IMG/VR virus record: IMGVR_UViG_3300025769_000343
Coordinates: 1 to 36,880 of that record
Length of the DNA stretch: 36,880 nt
From: a virus
Direction: 5' to 3' (one strand)
The number at the start of each line of letters is the position of its first letter. The first letter of the stretch is position 1. Below are positions 13,550 through 20,304 of this stretch, one piece after another. A program made the position numbers and the translations under genes. A model generated the notes under the pieces. The model was given only the letters and a program-made list of their open reading frames with translations, had not been told where the DNA came from and made no database searches.

Positions 13550-13593
13550 CGATAGTATAACAACCTCTCAGGTTTGCCTCAATTTACTATCGT
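13549..13593 (+). other. Inverted repeat with 27-base loop
   Basis: ACGATAGTA (13549-13557) and TACTATCGT (13585-13593) are perfect inverted 9-base arms beginning at the stop of the gene. The loop contains a short ACC/GGT pair. It is separate from the terminator just downstream and could be a protein or RNA control site. Confidence 0.5.
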
Positions 13594-13600
13594 TAAACTA

Positions 13601-13643
13601 GCGCAGGTTGAGAACGCTGCTCTTCTCCCTGCGTGTTTTTTTT
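13601..13643 (+). terminator. Rho-independent terminator of the plus-strand early operon
   Basis: Outer stem GCGCAGG / CCTGCGT, inner stem GAGAA / TTCTC, then G and eight Ts. It ends the long plus-strand block. Confidence 0.75.
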
Positions 13644-13671
13644 AAAAAAAAGGAACGCCCGAAGGCGTTCC
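13644..13671 (-). terminator. Rho-independent terminator of the minus-strand primase operon
   Basis: On the minus strand, stem GGAACGCC / GGCGTTCC with a TTCG loop followed by eight Ts. The T run (as As on plus) is contiguous with the T run of the plus-strand terminator, so the two signals share a T8A8 centre. Confidence 0.85.
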
Positions 13672-13749
13672 AGTATCAGAGTGGAGGAATCCAGATATAT
13701 GTCTGAACCAATGTCCTGACGCAATATCTAGCACCACTACAGCGTATCG

Positions 13750-13917
13750 TCAAACACTTTCAATCATCTTGTCACACAAGTTGCTGACAAGCCTCAGTGC
13801 CTCATGATGCGTAAGCTCAAGGACTGCCACCTCTTCACCGTCTACAAAGACGTGAATGACTGGTGCTTCTTTCCCCTCACGGACAAGCAAAAACTTTTTA
13901 GAATGGGAGTGGGTCAT
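13750..13917 (-). CDS. Small hypothetical protein coupled to the primase gene
   Basis: 55 residues from ATG at 13917: MTHSHSKKFLLVREGKEAPV then IHVFVDGEEVAVLELTHHEA. The start lies inside the end of the primase gene, whose last codons read DPDDDDDPLPF, so translation is coupled. Upstream in-frame ATGs (back to 14034) lie wholly inside the primase frame and are unlikely. Beta-hairpin plus helix layout; function unknown. The minus-strand terminator follows after 78 bases. Confidence 0.55.
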   Translation of the reverse strand: MTHSHSKKFLLVREGKEAPVIHVFVDGEEVAVLELTHHEALRLVSNLCDKMIESV

Positions 13918-15676
13918 CGTCATCATCTGGATCATTGTAATCGTTTGGCACGTCAAGGAACTCATCAGGTACATACTTCCTGTATGTTGATGTCGGAACA
14001 TCGAACTCAAGCTCAGTCTCTCCCTGCTTACCAACCCATGAGAAACGACACTTCCATATGTGTATCTCTGACATCGGAGACCCAGATGGATTTGGTCTGT
14101 GTACAGTCAATCCAACATCAGCCTTAGCAAACCATGCCGCACTACCAGATATGTCATATCCTTTTGGCGCAGGCACTTTACCATCTGTTCCTCGCATCAT
14201 CTTTGTCGGATGAGCTACGAACCACAAGTGTATCCCATGCGCTTGAGCAAACACTCTAAGCTTTGTCAGTACGTCTGAGATCCACTCAGTCTCGCTGACA
14301 TCCCTTGCCTTTTGAATGTAATTATATGGGTCTATGATAGCTCCCCTGACACCATGTCGAAGCACTGCTATCTTTAATCTTTCGATGATGCTGTCTACAG
14401 ATGACAGAGAACCATCTGCTTGGTACAAAAAAGAAAAGTTCGATTGAACAAATTCTTTTCCGTCCTGTAATTCTTGATGTGTAAGTCTTTGCATTGAGCC
14501 TTGAAAGAAAGGCTTGCGAATATACTTGCTTATCAACTTTGCTATATGCAGTCGTGGTTCATTCTCGAAAGAACATATTGCAAACTTCCAACCTTTTTCT
14601 TGTGCCATGTTAACCATAATCTGGTCTATGAACTCTGACTTACCAGAGGATGGATGACCAGTAACAACCGTAAGCTGTCCTGCTACTACCGTGTACAATT
14701 CGTCTACGTTGTCGTAGCCAGTGCTCTCGCCTCTGCCCATACCGTTCTCGTAGATCTCATCAAGTTGTTCGTAGAAGTGAGAAGCGTCATACAACCCCGC
14801 GACAGGCCACGGTTTACAGTCAACTACAATTTTATCTACGGCATCCTTGCCAAGCTTGACCAGTACGTCATTGGCATCTTTGCACCCCTCTGGGAACTCA
14901 ATCTTGAAGCATCGATCTTTACCAATACGTCTGGCTATCTCTTCTGCCATTGCCTGACCTGCACTGTCTGCATCGGTAGCGATGATGATACGAGCAGCCG
15001 CTTCTATTTTTTTCTTTGCAGCCCATAAGAACTTGAATTTATTATCTTCTTTCGGATCGATCTGTCCATCGACAACCTTCATGACCGCACCGTTTGGCAC
15101 GGACACAACGCTATCATAACCTGTTTCGATGAACGCAAGAGCATCCATCTCACCCTCACAAATTATAAGATCATCATTACGCTCCACGCCCTGCACGTTG
15201 AAGAATGTCTGAGGTGCACCGCTACATGCGAAGCCTTTGTCCTCTATCGATCTTATCTTGTATGCATATTCCTGACCCTCATTGGTGTACGGAAACATGA
15301 TGCATTCAGTTTCTTTTCCTAGTGCCTGTATCCAATGACGAGCTGAAACTAATCCTACTTTGGTAGCTGTTTCTTTACTGATGCCTCTTCCTTGAAGCCA
15401 TGCCTGGCAGTCTTCTGTTAATTCTTTTCTTTGAACTTTTTTTGCAATGGACATTGTTGTTTCTCTCTTGATCTCTGGTAACTCCTCTCGCATAGGAACA
15501 ATACCTTGCTGACCACAGTGCCAACACTGATACAAAGTTTTGTCTTGTTCTATACGGAGAGAAAGTGTTTTATCGTTTTTCTTTTTGCGGCTGTGACTAC
15601 AGCTTGGGCATTTGATTTTATGCTGACCTTCACCCAATCTATAAGCCTCGCCACGAACTTCTTGTTCGATGTGCAC
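13898..15676 (-). CDS. Bifunctional primase-helicase (T7 gp4 type)
   Basis: 592 residues. Zinc-binding primase domain with CPSC (C23, C26) and CWHC (C51, C54); TOPRIM domain with CEGEMDALAF (E174) and ATDADSAG (D235, D237); RecA-like helicase with Walker A GHPSSGKS (340-347), SFENEP (E371), Walker B AIIDPYNYI (D449) and a FVAHPTK sensor segment. It makes primers and unwinds the fork. Start: the frame extends to a TTG at 15733 without a ribosome site; the GTG at 15676 has GGAG 8 bases upstream and is preferred. Upstream is the AT-rich tract at 15752. Palindrome site 7 lies inside the helicase part. Confidence 0.93.
   Translation of the reverse strand: MHIEQEVRGEAYRLGEGQHKIKCPSCSHSRKKKNDKTLSLRIEQDKTLYQCWHCGQQGIVPMREELPEIKRETTMSIAKKVQRKELTEDCQAWLQGRGISKETATKVGLVSARHWIQALGKETECIMFPYTNEGQEYAYKIRSIEDKGFACSGAPQTFFNVQGVERNDDLIICEGEMDALAFIETGYDSVVSVPNGAVMKVVDGQIDPKEDNKFKFLWAAKKKIEAAARIIIATDADSAGQAMAEEIARRIGKDRCFKIEFPEGCKDANDVLVKLGKDAVDKIVVDCKPWPVAGLYDASHFYEQLDEIYENGMGRGESTGYDNVDELYTVVAGQLTVVTGHPSSGKSEFIDQIMVNMAQEKGWKFAICSFENEPRLHIAKLISKYIRKPFFQGSMQRLTHQELQDGKEFVQSNFSFLYQADGSLSSVDSIIERLKIAVLRHGVRGAIIDPYNYIQKARDVSETEWISDVLTKLRVFAQAHGIHLWFVAHPTKMMRGTDGKVPAPKGYDISGSAAWFAKADVGLTVHRPNPSGSPMSEIHIWKCRFSWVGKQGETELEFDVPTSTYRKYVPDEFLDVPNDYNDPDDDDDPLPF
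14438..14449. repeat. Dispersed palindrome site 7 (GTTCGATTGAAC)
   Basis: Inside the primase-helicase coding sequence, away from any gene boundary. Preceded by AAAA. Its presence here argues that the motif is not simply a promoter. Confidence 0.85.
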
Positions 15677-15751
15677 GACTTGTTCTCCTACTCTGATCCA
15701 ACGAACATAGAGGAAGGAATGCCGATGCGTCAAGCAAGAATTTTTCGAGAG

Positions 15752-15812
15752 TATTTATATATATATTATATATATTATATATATATATTAATATTATATA
15801 TATATTATATTA
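15752..15812. repeat. AT-rich tract, second copy of the 37-base repeat
   Basis: Bases 15776-15812 are identical to 2495-2531, in the same orientation. It lies between the resolvase stop (15810-15812, inside the repeat) and the primase start. It may be a promoter region for the primase or a DNA-unwinding element. Confidence 0.7.
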
Positions 15813-16226
15813 ACTAGATTTCTTTATTAGAACAGTATCATAAGATAAGTAGAAAGGGATCTTATCTACGTCACAAGATCGAACCCTGATGATTGTCCTT
15901 GGGTTTTCTTTATCTAATCCCCAGTAAATAAATTTTTGTTTTACTTGCCGATCATTTTTGTAGATACGGCACTGCATACAATCAAGGATGAGGCTCTCGT
16001 CTAGGTCAGGTCTACGGCTTGCGTAATAGATCATCATCTCAACCACAACGTCATCAGTTGTCGGCACTTCCATGACTGGACATTGCTGCTCGAACATCTG
16101 AACGTAGTCTCTGGCCTTCTTTGATTTGATAAACGCAGGTCTGCCTTTGATGATGACCATCTTTCGAGAGTTAGCTTTCGATGCAGGCTCACCATATATT
16201 GTGAAGGTCTTGTCAAAGTTATCCAT
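15810..16226 (-). CDS. rusA: RusA-like Holliday junction resolvase
   Basis: 138 residues. N-terminal GEPASKANSRK, then the acidic cluster PDLDESLILD (D74, D76, D82) and IYKNDRQV with D92, which is the RusA active-site layout (D-x-D then K-N/D-D). RusA-type enzymes cut four-way junctions made during recombination and replication. AAGGG lies 5 bases before the ATG. It is the first gene of the minus-strand replication operon, divergent from the nuclease gene at 16300. Its stop lies within the AT-rich repeat. Confidence 0.85.
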   Translation of the reverse strand: MDNFDKTFTIYGEPASKANSRKMVIIKGRPAFIKSKKARDYVQMFEQQCPVMEVPTTDDVVVEMMIYYASRRPDLDESLILDCMQCRIYKNDRQVKQKFIYWGLDKENPRTIIRVRSCDVDKIPFYLSYDTVLIKKSS

Positions 16227-16248
16227 ATGTACCCTTAAAATATCTTAT

Positions 16249-16277
16249 TTGACATTATGTTCCTTATATGATTTAAA
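16249..16277 (+). promoter_or_regulatory. Candidate promoter for the plus-strand recombination operon
   Basis: TTGACA (16249-16254), 17-base spacer, TTTAAA (16272-16277), in the 73-base divergent gap before the gene at 16300. The -35 is perfect, the -10 is poor; an alternative -10 TATGAT sits at 16267 with too short a spacer. Confidence 0.4.
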
Positions 16278-16299
16278 CCATAACAGAGTGGAGAATACA

Positions 16300-17205
16300 A
16301 TGAAAATTACAAACGAGCATCAGTTGCCTGATGCATTTCTTAATTTTGCGAGAGACGATAAGTACTCGAAGGGAGACTCCGACATCAGTGTTACCACGCT
16401 GATTGACTCCCCTCGTGTTCGTTTGTTGCGCGAGAAGAACAAGAACCAGATGACAAAAGATGTTGTCGAAATGATCTGGCCTTTGCTCGGCACGGCAGTG
16501 CATCATATTCTTGAAAGCGCAGAAGATCCTGAGAACGTGGTAAAAGAAGAAAGACTTTACGCCAAGGTACTGGACTGGGTTTTGTCAGGCGCATTAGATC
16601 ATCAAGAAGTTTTACCAGATGGCACTGTGCAGATTACTGACTACAAGGTTACGTCTGCATGGTCTGTTATCTTGGGCAAGAAAGAATGGGAGCGGCAGCA
16701 GAACTGCTACGCTTGGCTCATAGAAAACTCAGAGGATGGCAAGAATAGATTTAGGAAAGTCAGCAACATTCGTATCTGTGCAGTGCTTAGAGACTGGCAG
16801 AGACGCAAGGCTGAGTTCGATAAAGACTACCCTCAATCACCCATAGTTGTAATTGATCTGCCCCTTTGGAGTGAGGCAGAGCGAGAAGAATATGTTTACG
16901 GCAAGATGCATGAGCACCAAGAAGCTCAAGCCAACTATGATCTGTTCGACAAGGAGCAACTGTGCACACCAGAAGAACAGTGGGCAAAGCCTGATACATG
17001 GGCTGTGAAAAAGAAGAACGTGAAGAGAGCACTGCGTGTCTATGAGACAGAGCAAGAAGCTATCGATCATGTAAACTTATCGAATGAAAAATATACCACT
17101 GCAACAATCATAGAGCATCGGAAGGGTGAGCTAACCAGATGCCAAGGTAACTACTGCGGAGTGTCAGAGTTCTGCGAACAATTTAATTCATGGAGGAAAG
17201 AATGA
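16300..17205 (+). CDS. PD-(D/E)XK nuclease (RecB/Cas4-like exonuclease)
   Basis: 301 residues. GTAVHHILE (64-72) forms the helix before the core, LSGALDH gives D100, and QITDYK gives D114 and K116, matching the D ... D/E-x-K nuclease core. QQNCYAWL follows as the usual helix Q-Y motif. Several C-terminal cysteines (CQGNYCGVSEFC) may bind a cluster or zinc as in Cas4 relatives. Such nucleases supply single strands for annealing proteins, and an annealing protein is encoded immediately downstream with a 4-base overlap. GGAG precedes the ATG by 6 bases; the frame extends upstream to 16126 but overlaps the divergent resolvase gene. Confidence 0.85.
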   Translation: MKITNEHQLPDAFLNFARDDKYSKGDSDISVTTLIDSPRVRLLREKNKNQMTKDVVEMIWPLLGTAVHHILESAEDPENVVKEERLYAKVLDWVLSGALDHQEVLPDGTVQITDYKVTSAWSVILGKKEWERQQNCYAWLIENSEDGKNRFRKVSNIRICAVLRDWQRRKAEFDKDYPQSPIVVIDLPLWSEAEREEYVYGKMHEHQEAQANYDLFDKEQLCTPEEQWAKPDTWAVKKKNVKRALRVYETEQEAIDHVNLSNEKYTTATIIEHRKGELTRCQGNYCGVSEFCEQFNSWRKE

Positions 17206-17966
17206 GTAAAGAAAAAAGTTCAAGTGAACTTTCTGTTTGGGAAGATCTAAGTAAAAAAGATCTTTCAGAAAGAATAGAAACTAAAGATTACAAAACTAAA
17301 AGCGGTAAGCCCTATAGCTTAAAATATATATCTTGGGCTTGGGCTTGGGGCGAAGTAAAAAATTCTTACCCCGATGCATCTTACGAGGTTCATGATAACA
17401 TCACCTATCCAGACAGCACAGTTGAGGTTAGGGTTAGCGTTACGATCAAAGGGCAAACGCATATGATGTGGCTTCCAGTTATGGATTATAAAAATGATGC
17501 TAAAAAAAATCCCACATCAAAAGACATCAGTGATAGCAGGATGCGATGTTTTGCAAAGGCTATAGCAATGCATGGTCTAGGTCACTATGTATATGCAGGT
17601 GAGGATCTGCCAGAGAGCAACGGAGAAGTCCCTCAGAGTGAGGTAAAGGCTGAAGAGGCGGTTGACCCTATCCAAAAGACTGACGCGCCTCCACCGCCCC
17701 CTAAAGAGAGCACACCAGATATAGTAAGTGCTGAGGATGATATGGGTAATGTCATAACTAAAGAGACTGACGGTTGGGATATGGTAACCGATGCCTTCAC
17801 TGAGCTTATGAAGGTACACAAGACTTATGAAAGTCTTGGTAAGCTTTGGAAGAAAAACAAATCAGCTTTGAATTTATTACAAACCAATAGACCAAGCGAC
17901 TACGAAGAACTTCTAACTAATTTTAAGAAACGTGCAAAAGAACTAAAGGAGAAAGCTAATGGCTGA
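17202..17966 (+). CDS. Sak/DUF1071-type single-strand annealing protein
   Basis: 254 residues. The core reads KYISWAWAWGEVKNSYPDAS then MMWLPVMDYKN and SRMRCFAKAIAMHGLGHYVY followed by AGEDLPE. YLSWAWAW and the MRC-KA-A--GLG-Y-YAGEDLPE block are typical of DUF1071/Sak annealing proteins, which pair complementary single strands in phage recombination. The C-terminal third is a proline-rich linker (DAPPPPPKES) and a helical tail. Start at 17202 overlaps the previous stop, with GGAGG 5 bases upstream. Palindrome site 8 lies within the first ten codons. Confidence 0.85.
   Translation: MSKEKSSSELSVWEDLSKKDLSERIETKDYKTKSGKPYSLKYISWAWAWGEVKNSYPDASYEVHDNITYPDSTVEVRVSVTIKGQTHMMWLPVMDYKNDAKKNPTSKDISDSRMRCFAKAIAMHGLGHYVYAGEDLPESNGEVPQSEVKAEEAVDPIQKTDAPPPPPKESTPDIVSAEDDMGNVITKETDGWDMVTDAFTELMKVHKTYESLGKLWKKNKSALNLLQTNRPSDYEELLTNFKKRAKELKEKANG
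17218..17229. repeat. Dispersed palindrome site 8 (GTTCAAGTGAAC)
   Basis: Inside the annealing protein gene, 13 bases after its first codon. Preceded by AAAAAA and followed by TTT. The central four bases differ (AAGT), but both GTTC/GAAC half-sites are kept. Confidence 0.75.
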
Positions 17967-18276
17967 TTATGAAAGAGCATCAGGCGCACTGTTTAAGAAC
18001 AGAAAGAAACAAACAGAGAAGCAACCTGATTATACTGGCAACATTGAGATGAGTGCCGATGTTGTTAGAGATCTAATGGCTCAGTTAGATGAAGGTATTA
18101 AGCATCCAAAGGCAGATCTATCTGCTTGGATCAGGCAGTCTAAAGGAGGTATGAACTTTCTGTCTATAAACTCTAGTGTCTTTTACGAGCGCAATGGTGG
18201 TCACAATAAGTCTTCTAACAACAGTAACAATCAAACTTCTGGGTTAGATGATATGGATGATGAGATTCCATTCTAG
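17959..18276 (+). CDS. SSB-like protein with acidic tip (DUF736-like core)
   Basis: 105 residues. A core of the type GALFKNRKKQTEKQPDYTGN ... LSAWIRQSKGGMNFLSI resembles small phage DNA-binding proteins (DUF736-like). It ends in an Asn/Ser-rich linker and DDMDDEIPF, which matches the conserved acidic tip of bacterial SSB proteins (D-D-D-I-P-F). The tip normally recruits repair and replication partners. This fits its place right after the annealing protein, which it overlaps by 8 bases. Role as the phage SSB is inferred. Confidence 0.75.
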   Translation: MADYERASGALFKNRKKQTEKQPDYTGNIEMSADVVRDLMAQLDEGIKHPKADLSAWIRQSKGGMNFLSINSSVFYERNGGHNKSSNNSNNQTSGLDDMDDEIPF

Positions 18277-18278
18277 TA

Positions 18279-18887
18279 ATGGATATACAAGTCGAACCTG
18301 CTGTTGAACGTGATCTAGTTTACATCGATCATTTGCAGAGGAAGAACGCAGAAGACTTAGCGTTCTATCCCAAGCAAGTCTTTGAGCGTGAGATACTAAA
18401 TCACAGAATACTTTTGGCTCGTGTAAACGGAGAACATGCAGGATATATTTATCATGGTTCTCTTGGTCATCAGGTTAAGATACATCAGGCTTGTATTGAA
18501 TACGATCTACGAGGTCAGTTATATGGCGCTGCTTTAATCAGACATTTAATTGACCTCGCATCTGCATCAAATGCATTATCGATTAGCTTACGCTGTGGTT
18601 CTGACATTGCGGCAAATGGTTTCTGGAAAGCTATGGGCTTCTACTGTCAGGGTGTAACAGCAGGTGGTATCAGAAGAATGAGAGACATCAACAACTGGCG
18701 ATATGATCTACAGCCTCAACTGTTTGTAACTCAAACTGATCCATCTGAGAAAAAGAAATCGGCTGCACTGTGGCGTAAGTACAAAGATGAAAACCCCATC
18801 AATAGTTTCAAGAGAGGCAAGGCTCTTACAGAACATAGGAAGATGATTGAGGAAAAAGATGAAAAGCAGAAAACAAGAAATGGATGA
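18279..18887 (+). CDS. GNAT-like acetyltransferase with basic C-terminal extension
   Basis: 202 residues. GNAT order: MDIQVEPAVERDLVYIDHLQ, a strand RILLARVNGEHAGYIYHG, a diverged acyl-CoA loop QACIEYDLRGQLYGAALIRH (R-x-x-L-Y-G-A), and motif B CGSDIAANGFWKAMGF. The last block matches the one in the protein at 377-877 (C-G-----N-FWK--G). A basic helical tail of about 55 residues follows (SEKKKSAALWRKYKDENP). The ATG has no clear ribosome site and lies 2 bases after the previous stop. It sits among recombination genes. Substrate unknown. Confidence 0.75.
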   Translation: MDIQVEPAVERDLVYIDHLQRKNAEDLAFYPKQVFEREILNHRILLARVNGEHAGYIYHGSLGHQVKIHQACIEYDLRGQLYGAALIRHLIDLASASNALSISLRCGSDIAANGFWKAMGFYCQGVTAGGIRRMRDINNWRYDLQPQLFVTQTDPSEKKKSAALWRKYKDENPINSFKRGKALTEHRKMIEEKDEKQKTRNG

Positions 18888-19209
18888 ACAGGCTGCGGCA
18901 TTCAGCAAGCAGAACCCGTATGTCTCTGTTCTTTTCATAAAATTTACAAAAGAAATTATCTCGCGTGGATTTAAAAACTATTCAGTGAATGCAATCTTTG
19001 AGCGCATTCGTTGGGAAACAGACACGGCAGACGCTGATGGTAAGTCATCGTTTAAGCTAAACAATAACTATCGTGCTTGGTATGCCAGAAAATTTATGGA
19101 GAGATACCCAGAACACGATGGCTTTTTTAGAACAAGGAAACGAATAAGTGACGAGCAAGATGCTACAAACTTACCAGAACTAACACCAGAAGATTATGCT
19201 TATTCCTAA
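18859..19209 (+). CDS. Conserved phage hypothetical protein (IRWET / NNNYRAWYARKF type)
   Basis: 116 residues from the ATG at 18859, which has GAGG 6 bases upstream; a TTG at 18847 is the longer option. Its conserved-looking segments are AIFERIRWETDTADADG and FKLNNNYRAWYARKFMERYP, then FFRTR. This pattern is familiar from phage genomes close to HNH and resolvase genes, with no assigned function. The start overlaps the GNAT gene by 29 bases. Confidence 0.7.
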   Translation: MKSRKQEMDEQAAAFSKQNPYVSVLFIKFTKEIISRGFKNYSVNAIFERIRWETDTADADGKSSFKLNNNYRAWYARKFMERYPEHDGFFRTRKRISDEQDATNLPELTPEDYAYS

Positions 19210-19486
19210 ACATAAAAGAGTTAGGAGTGAGAAGTATTTGAATACTTTGCGAGGGTCACCTTGCTTAGTGTGCAGACGTGGCGCAGAGGCGCACCACCTA
19301 CAGCATGTTGGGGAACGTGGTGTAGGCATGAAGTCGGGAGATAACTTCGCTGTACCTCTGTGTCACGAATGCCATATGCAACTGCACCGCTTTGGTGACG
19401 AGCGCACATGGTGGGATTTAAGTGGAGTTGACCCAATAGAATGGGCAACAAGAAACTGGGAGAGATACGATGGTAACAGTGACTAA
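19196..19486 (+). CDS. HNH-like (Ref/DUF968-type) nuclease
   Basis: 96 residues. Metal and catalytic-like residues: CLVCRRGAEAHHLQHVGERG then KSGDNFAVPLCHECHMQLHR. The C-x-x-C ... HH ... C-x-x-C-H-x-x-x-H layout matches RecA-dependent or recombination-enhancing nucleases of the P1 Ref group and DUF968. The ATG at 19196 overlaps the previous gene by 14 bases. It probably cuts DNA during recombination. Confidence 0.8.
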   Translation: MLIPKHKRVRSEKYLNTLRGSPCLVCRRGAEAHHLQHVGERGVGMKSGDNFAVPLCHECHMQLHRFGDERTWWDLSGVDPIEWATRNWERYDGNSD

Positions 19487-19676
19487 AGCAATGGTTCAGC
19501 AAGTAGAGTGTCCTGCATGTGGGGCAAAATCTGGTCAGTCTTGTGGTCATAAGAAGGACAAAACAAAGAGTCATGTAGACAGACTTCACGCTGCTCAATT
19601 TCATTTTAACAGTGATGATGTACCACCTGACAAAAGATATACTGGTAAGAAAGTTTTTCATAGGAGTGAGAGATGA
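19470..19676 (+). CDS. Small zinc-knuckle protein
   Basis: 68 residues. Pattern CPACGAKSGQSCGHKKDKTK then SHVDRLHAAQFHF: C-x-x-C, a third C, then H-x-x-R-x-x-A-A, which is a common small zinc-binding module in phages and actinobacteria. GGGAGAG precedes the ATG by a few bases. The stop overlaps the next start (ATGA). Confidence 0.75.
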   Translation: MVTVTKAMVQQVECPACGAKSGQSCGHKKDKTKSHVDRLHAAQFHFNSDDVPPDKRYTGKKVFHRSER

Positions 19677-20119
19677 ACGAGATTAGAGATGCAGCCATGA
19701 ACTTTGAGGCGGTAAAGGTATCGATGTCACAGGACAGAAACGGTATCATACTGCGCCTTAACGTACATCCTAATGACTGCCCACCAGAACTACACACTGA
19801 TTGGGTAGGCACTAGATATGTTGTGGCAATGGTTAGGCTCAACGATCAAGACGAGCCAGAGACAAGAGAAGAACATCAACACATTGAAAGATTAATAGCA
19901 TCGGCAGGCTTGCTGTGCCGTAATCCAGAGTTTGGAAAGTACATGAACGATGTGGGATATATAAACGAAAGTGACCCAGTCAATCTTGAAAGAGCGGTGA
20001 CTAAAGCAGTAAGAGAACATTGCAACATACAGTCTAGATCAGAGTTTAGGGACAGCCCAGAAGCTCGTAAGAAATTTGAACAACTTAGAGAGGACTTTAA
20101 GTCATGGAAGAAAGGTTAA
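19673..20119 (+). CDS. Conserved phage hypothetical protein
   Basis: 148 residues. The N-terminal half is a strand-rich module, FEAVKVSMSQDRNGIILRLN then VHPNDCPPELHTDWVGTRYV and VAMVRL, which I recognise as a recurrent phage module of unknown function, often near replication genes. The C-terminal half is helical and charged. GAGTGAGAG precedes the ATG. It overlaps the AlpA-like gene by 16 bases. Confidence 0.7.
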   Translation: MNEIRDAAMNFEAVKVSMSQDRNGIILRLNVHPNDCPPELHTDWVGTRYVVAMVRLNDQDEPETREEHQHIERLIASAGLLCRNPEFGKYMNDVGYINESDPVNLERAVTKAVREHCNIQSRSEFRDSPEARKKFEQLREDFKSWKKG

Positions 20120-20292
20120 TTGATTTGAACGAGGTTGCTCGAATGATGTCGATGCATCCCAAGTCAGCAAGAAAAATAATAAAGAATGAAGATGAGTTCC
20201 CAGACCCGATAGTATTTAGTCAGCGTGTTAAGCGTTGGAAGTATTCATCGGTTATCAAATGGATAGAGAGTAAAGATAGCAGTGAAGAATAA
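20104..20292 (+). CDS. AlpA/excisionase-like DNA-binding protein
   Basis: 62 residues: RLIDLNEVARMMSMHPKSAR then KIIKNEDEFPDPIVFSQRVK and RWKYSSVIKWIES. This is the AlpA / MerR-like winged helix: L-EVA-M---H--SARK----D-FP-P----R--RW--S-V--WI. Such proteins act as transcription regulators or recombination directionality factors. No integrase is visible in the window. Palindrome site 9 begins at the base after its stop. It is the only strong candidate regulator here. Confidence 0.8.
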   Translation: MEERLIDLNEVARMMSMHPKSARKIIKNEDEFPDPIVFSQRVKRWKYSSVIKWIESKDSSEE

Positions 20293-20304
20293 GTTCAATT
20301 GAAC
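20293..20304. repeat. Dispersed palindrome site 9 (GTTCAATTGAAC)
   Basis: Fills the gap between the convergent stops of the AlpA-like gene (ends 20292) and the giant gene (its TAG begins at 20304 on plus), sharing one base with the latter. A weak bidirectional terminator role is possible. Confidence 0.85.

Noticed and set aside
15665-15677. GTTCGATGTGCAC at the primase start as a site
   Set aside because: Has one extra base between half-sites, so it does not fit the fixed spacing.
16126-16299. Extension of the PD-(D/E)XK nuclease upstream
   Set aside because: Would overlap the divergent RusA gene and the candidate promoter; the ATG at 16300 has GGAG.
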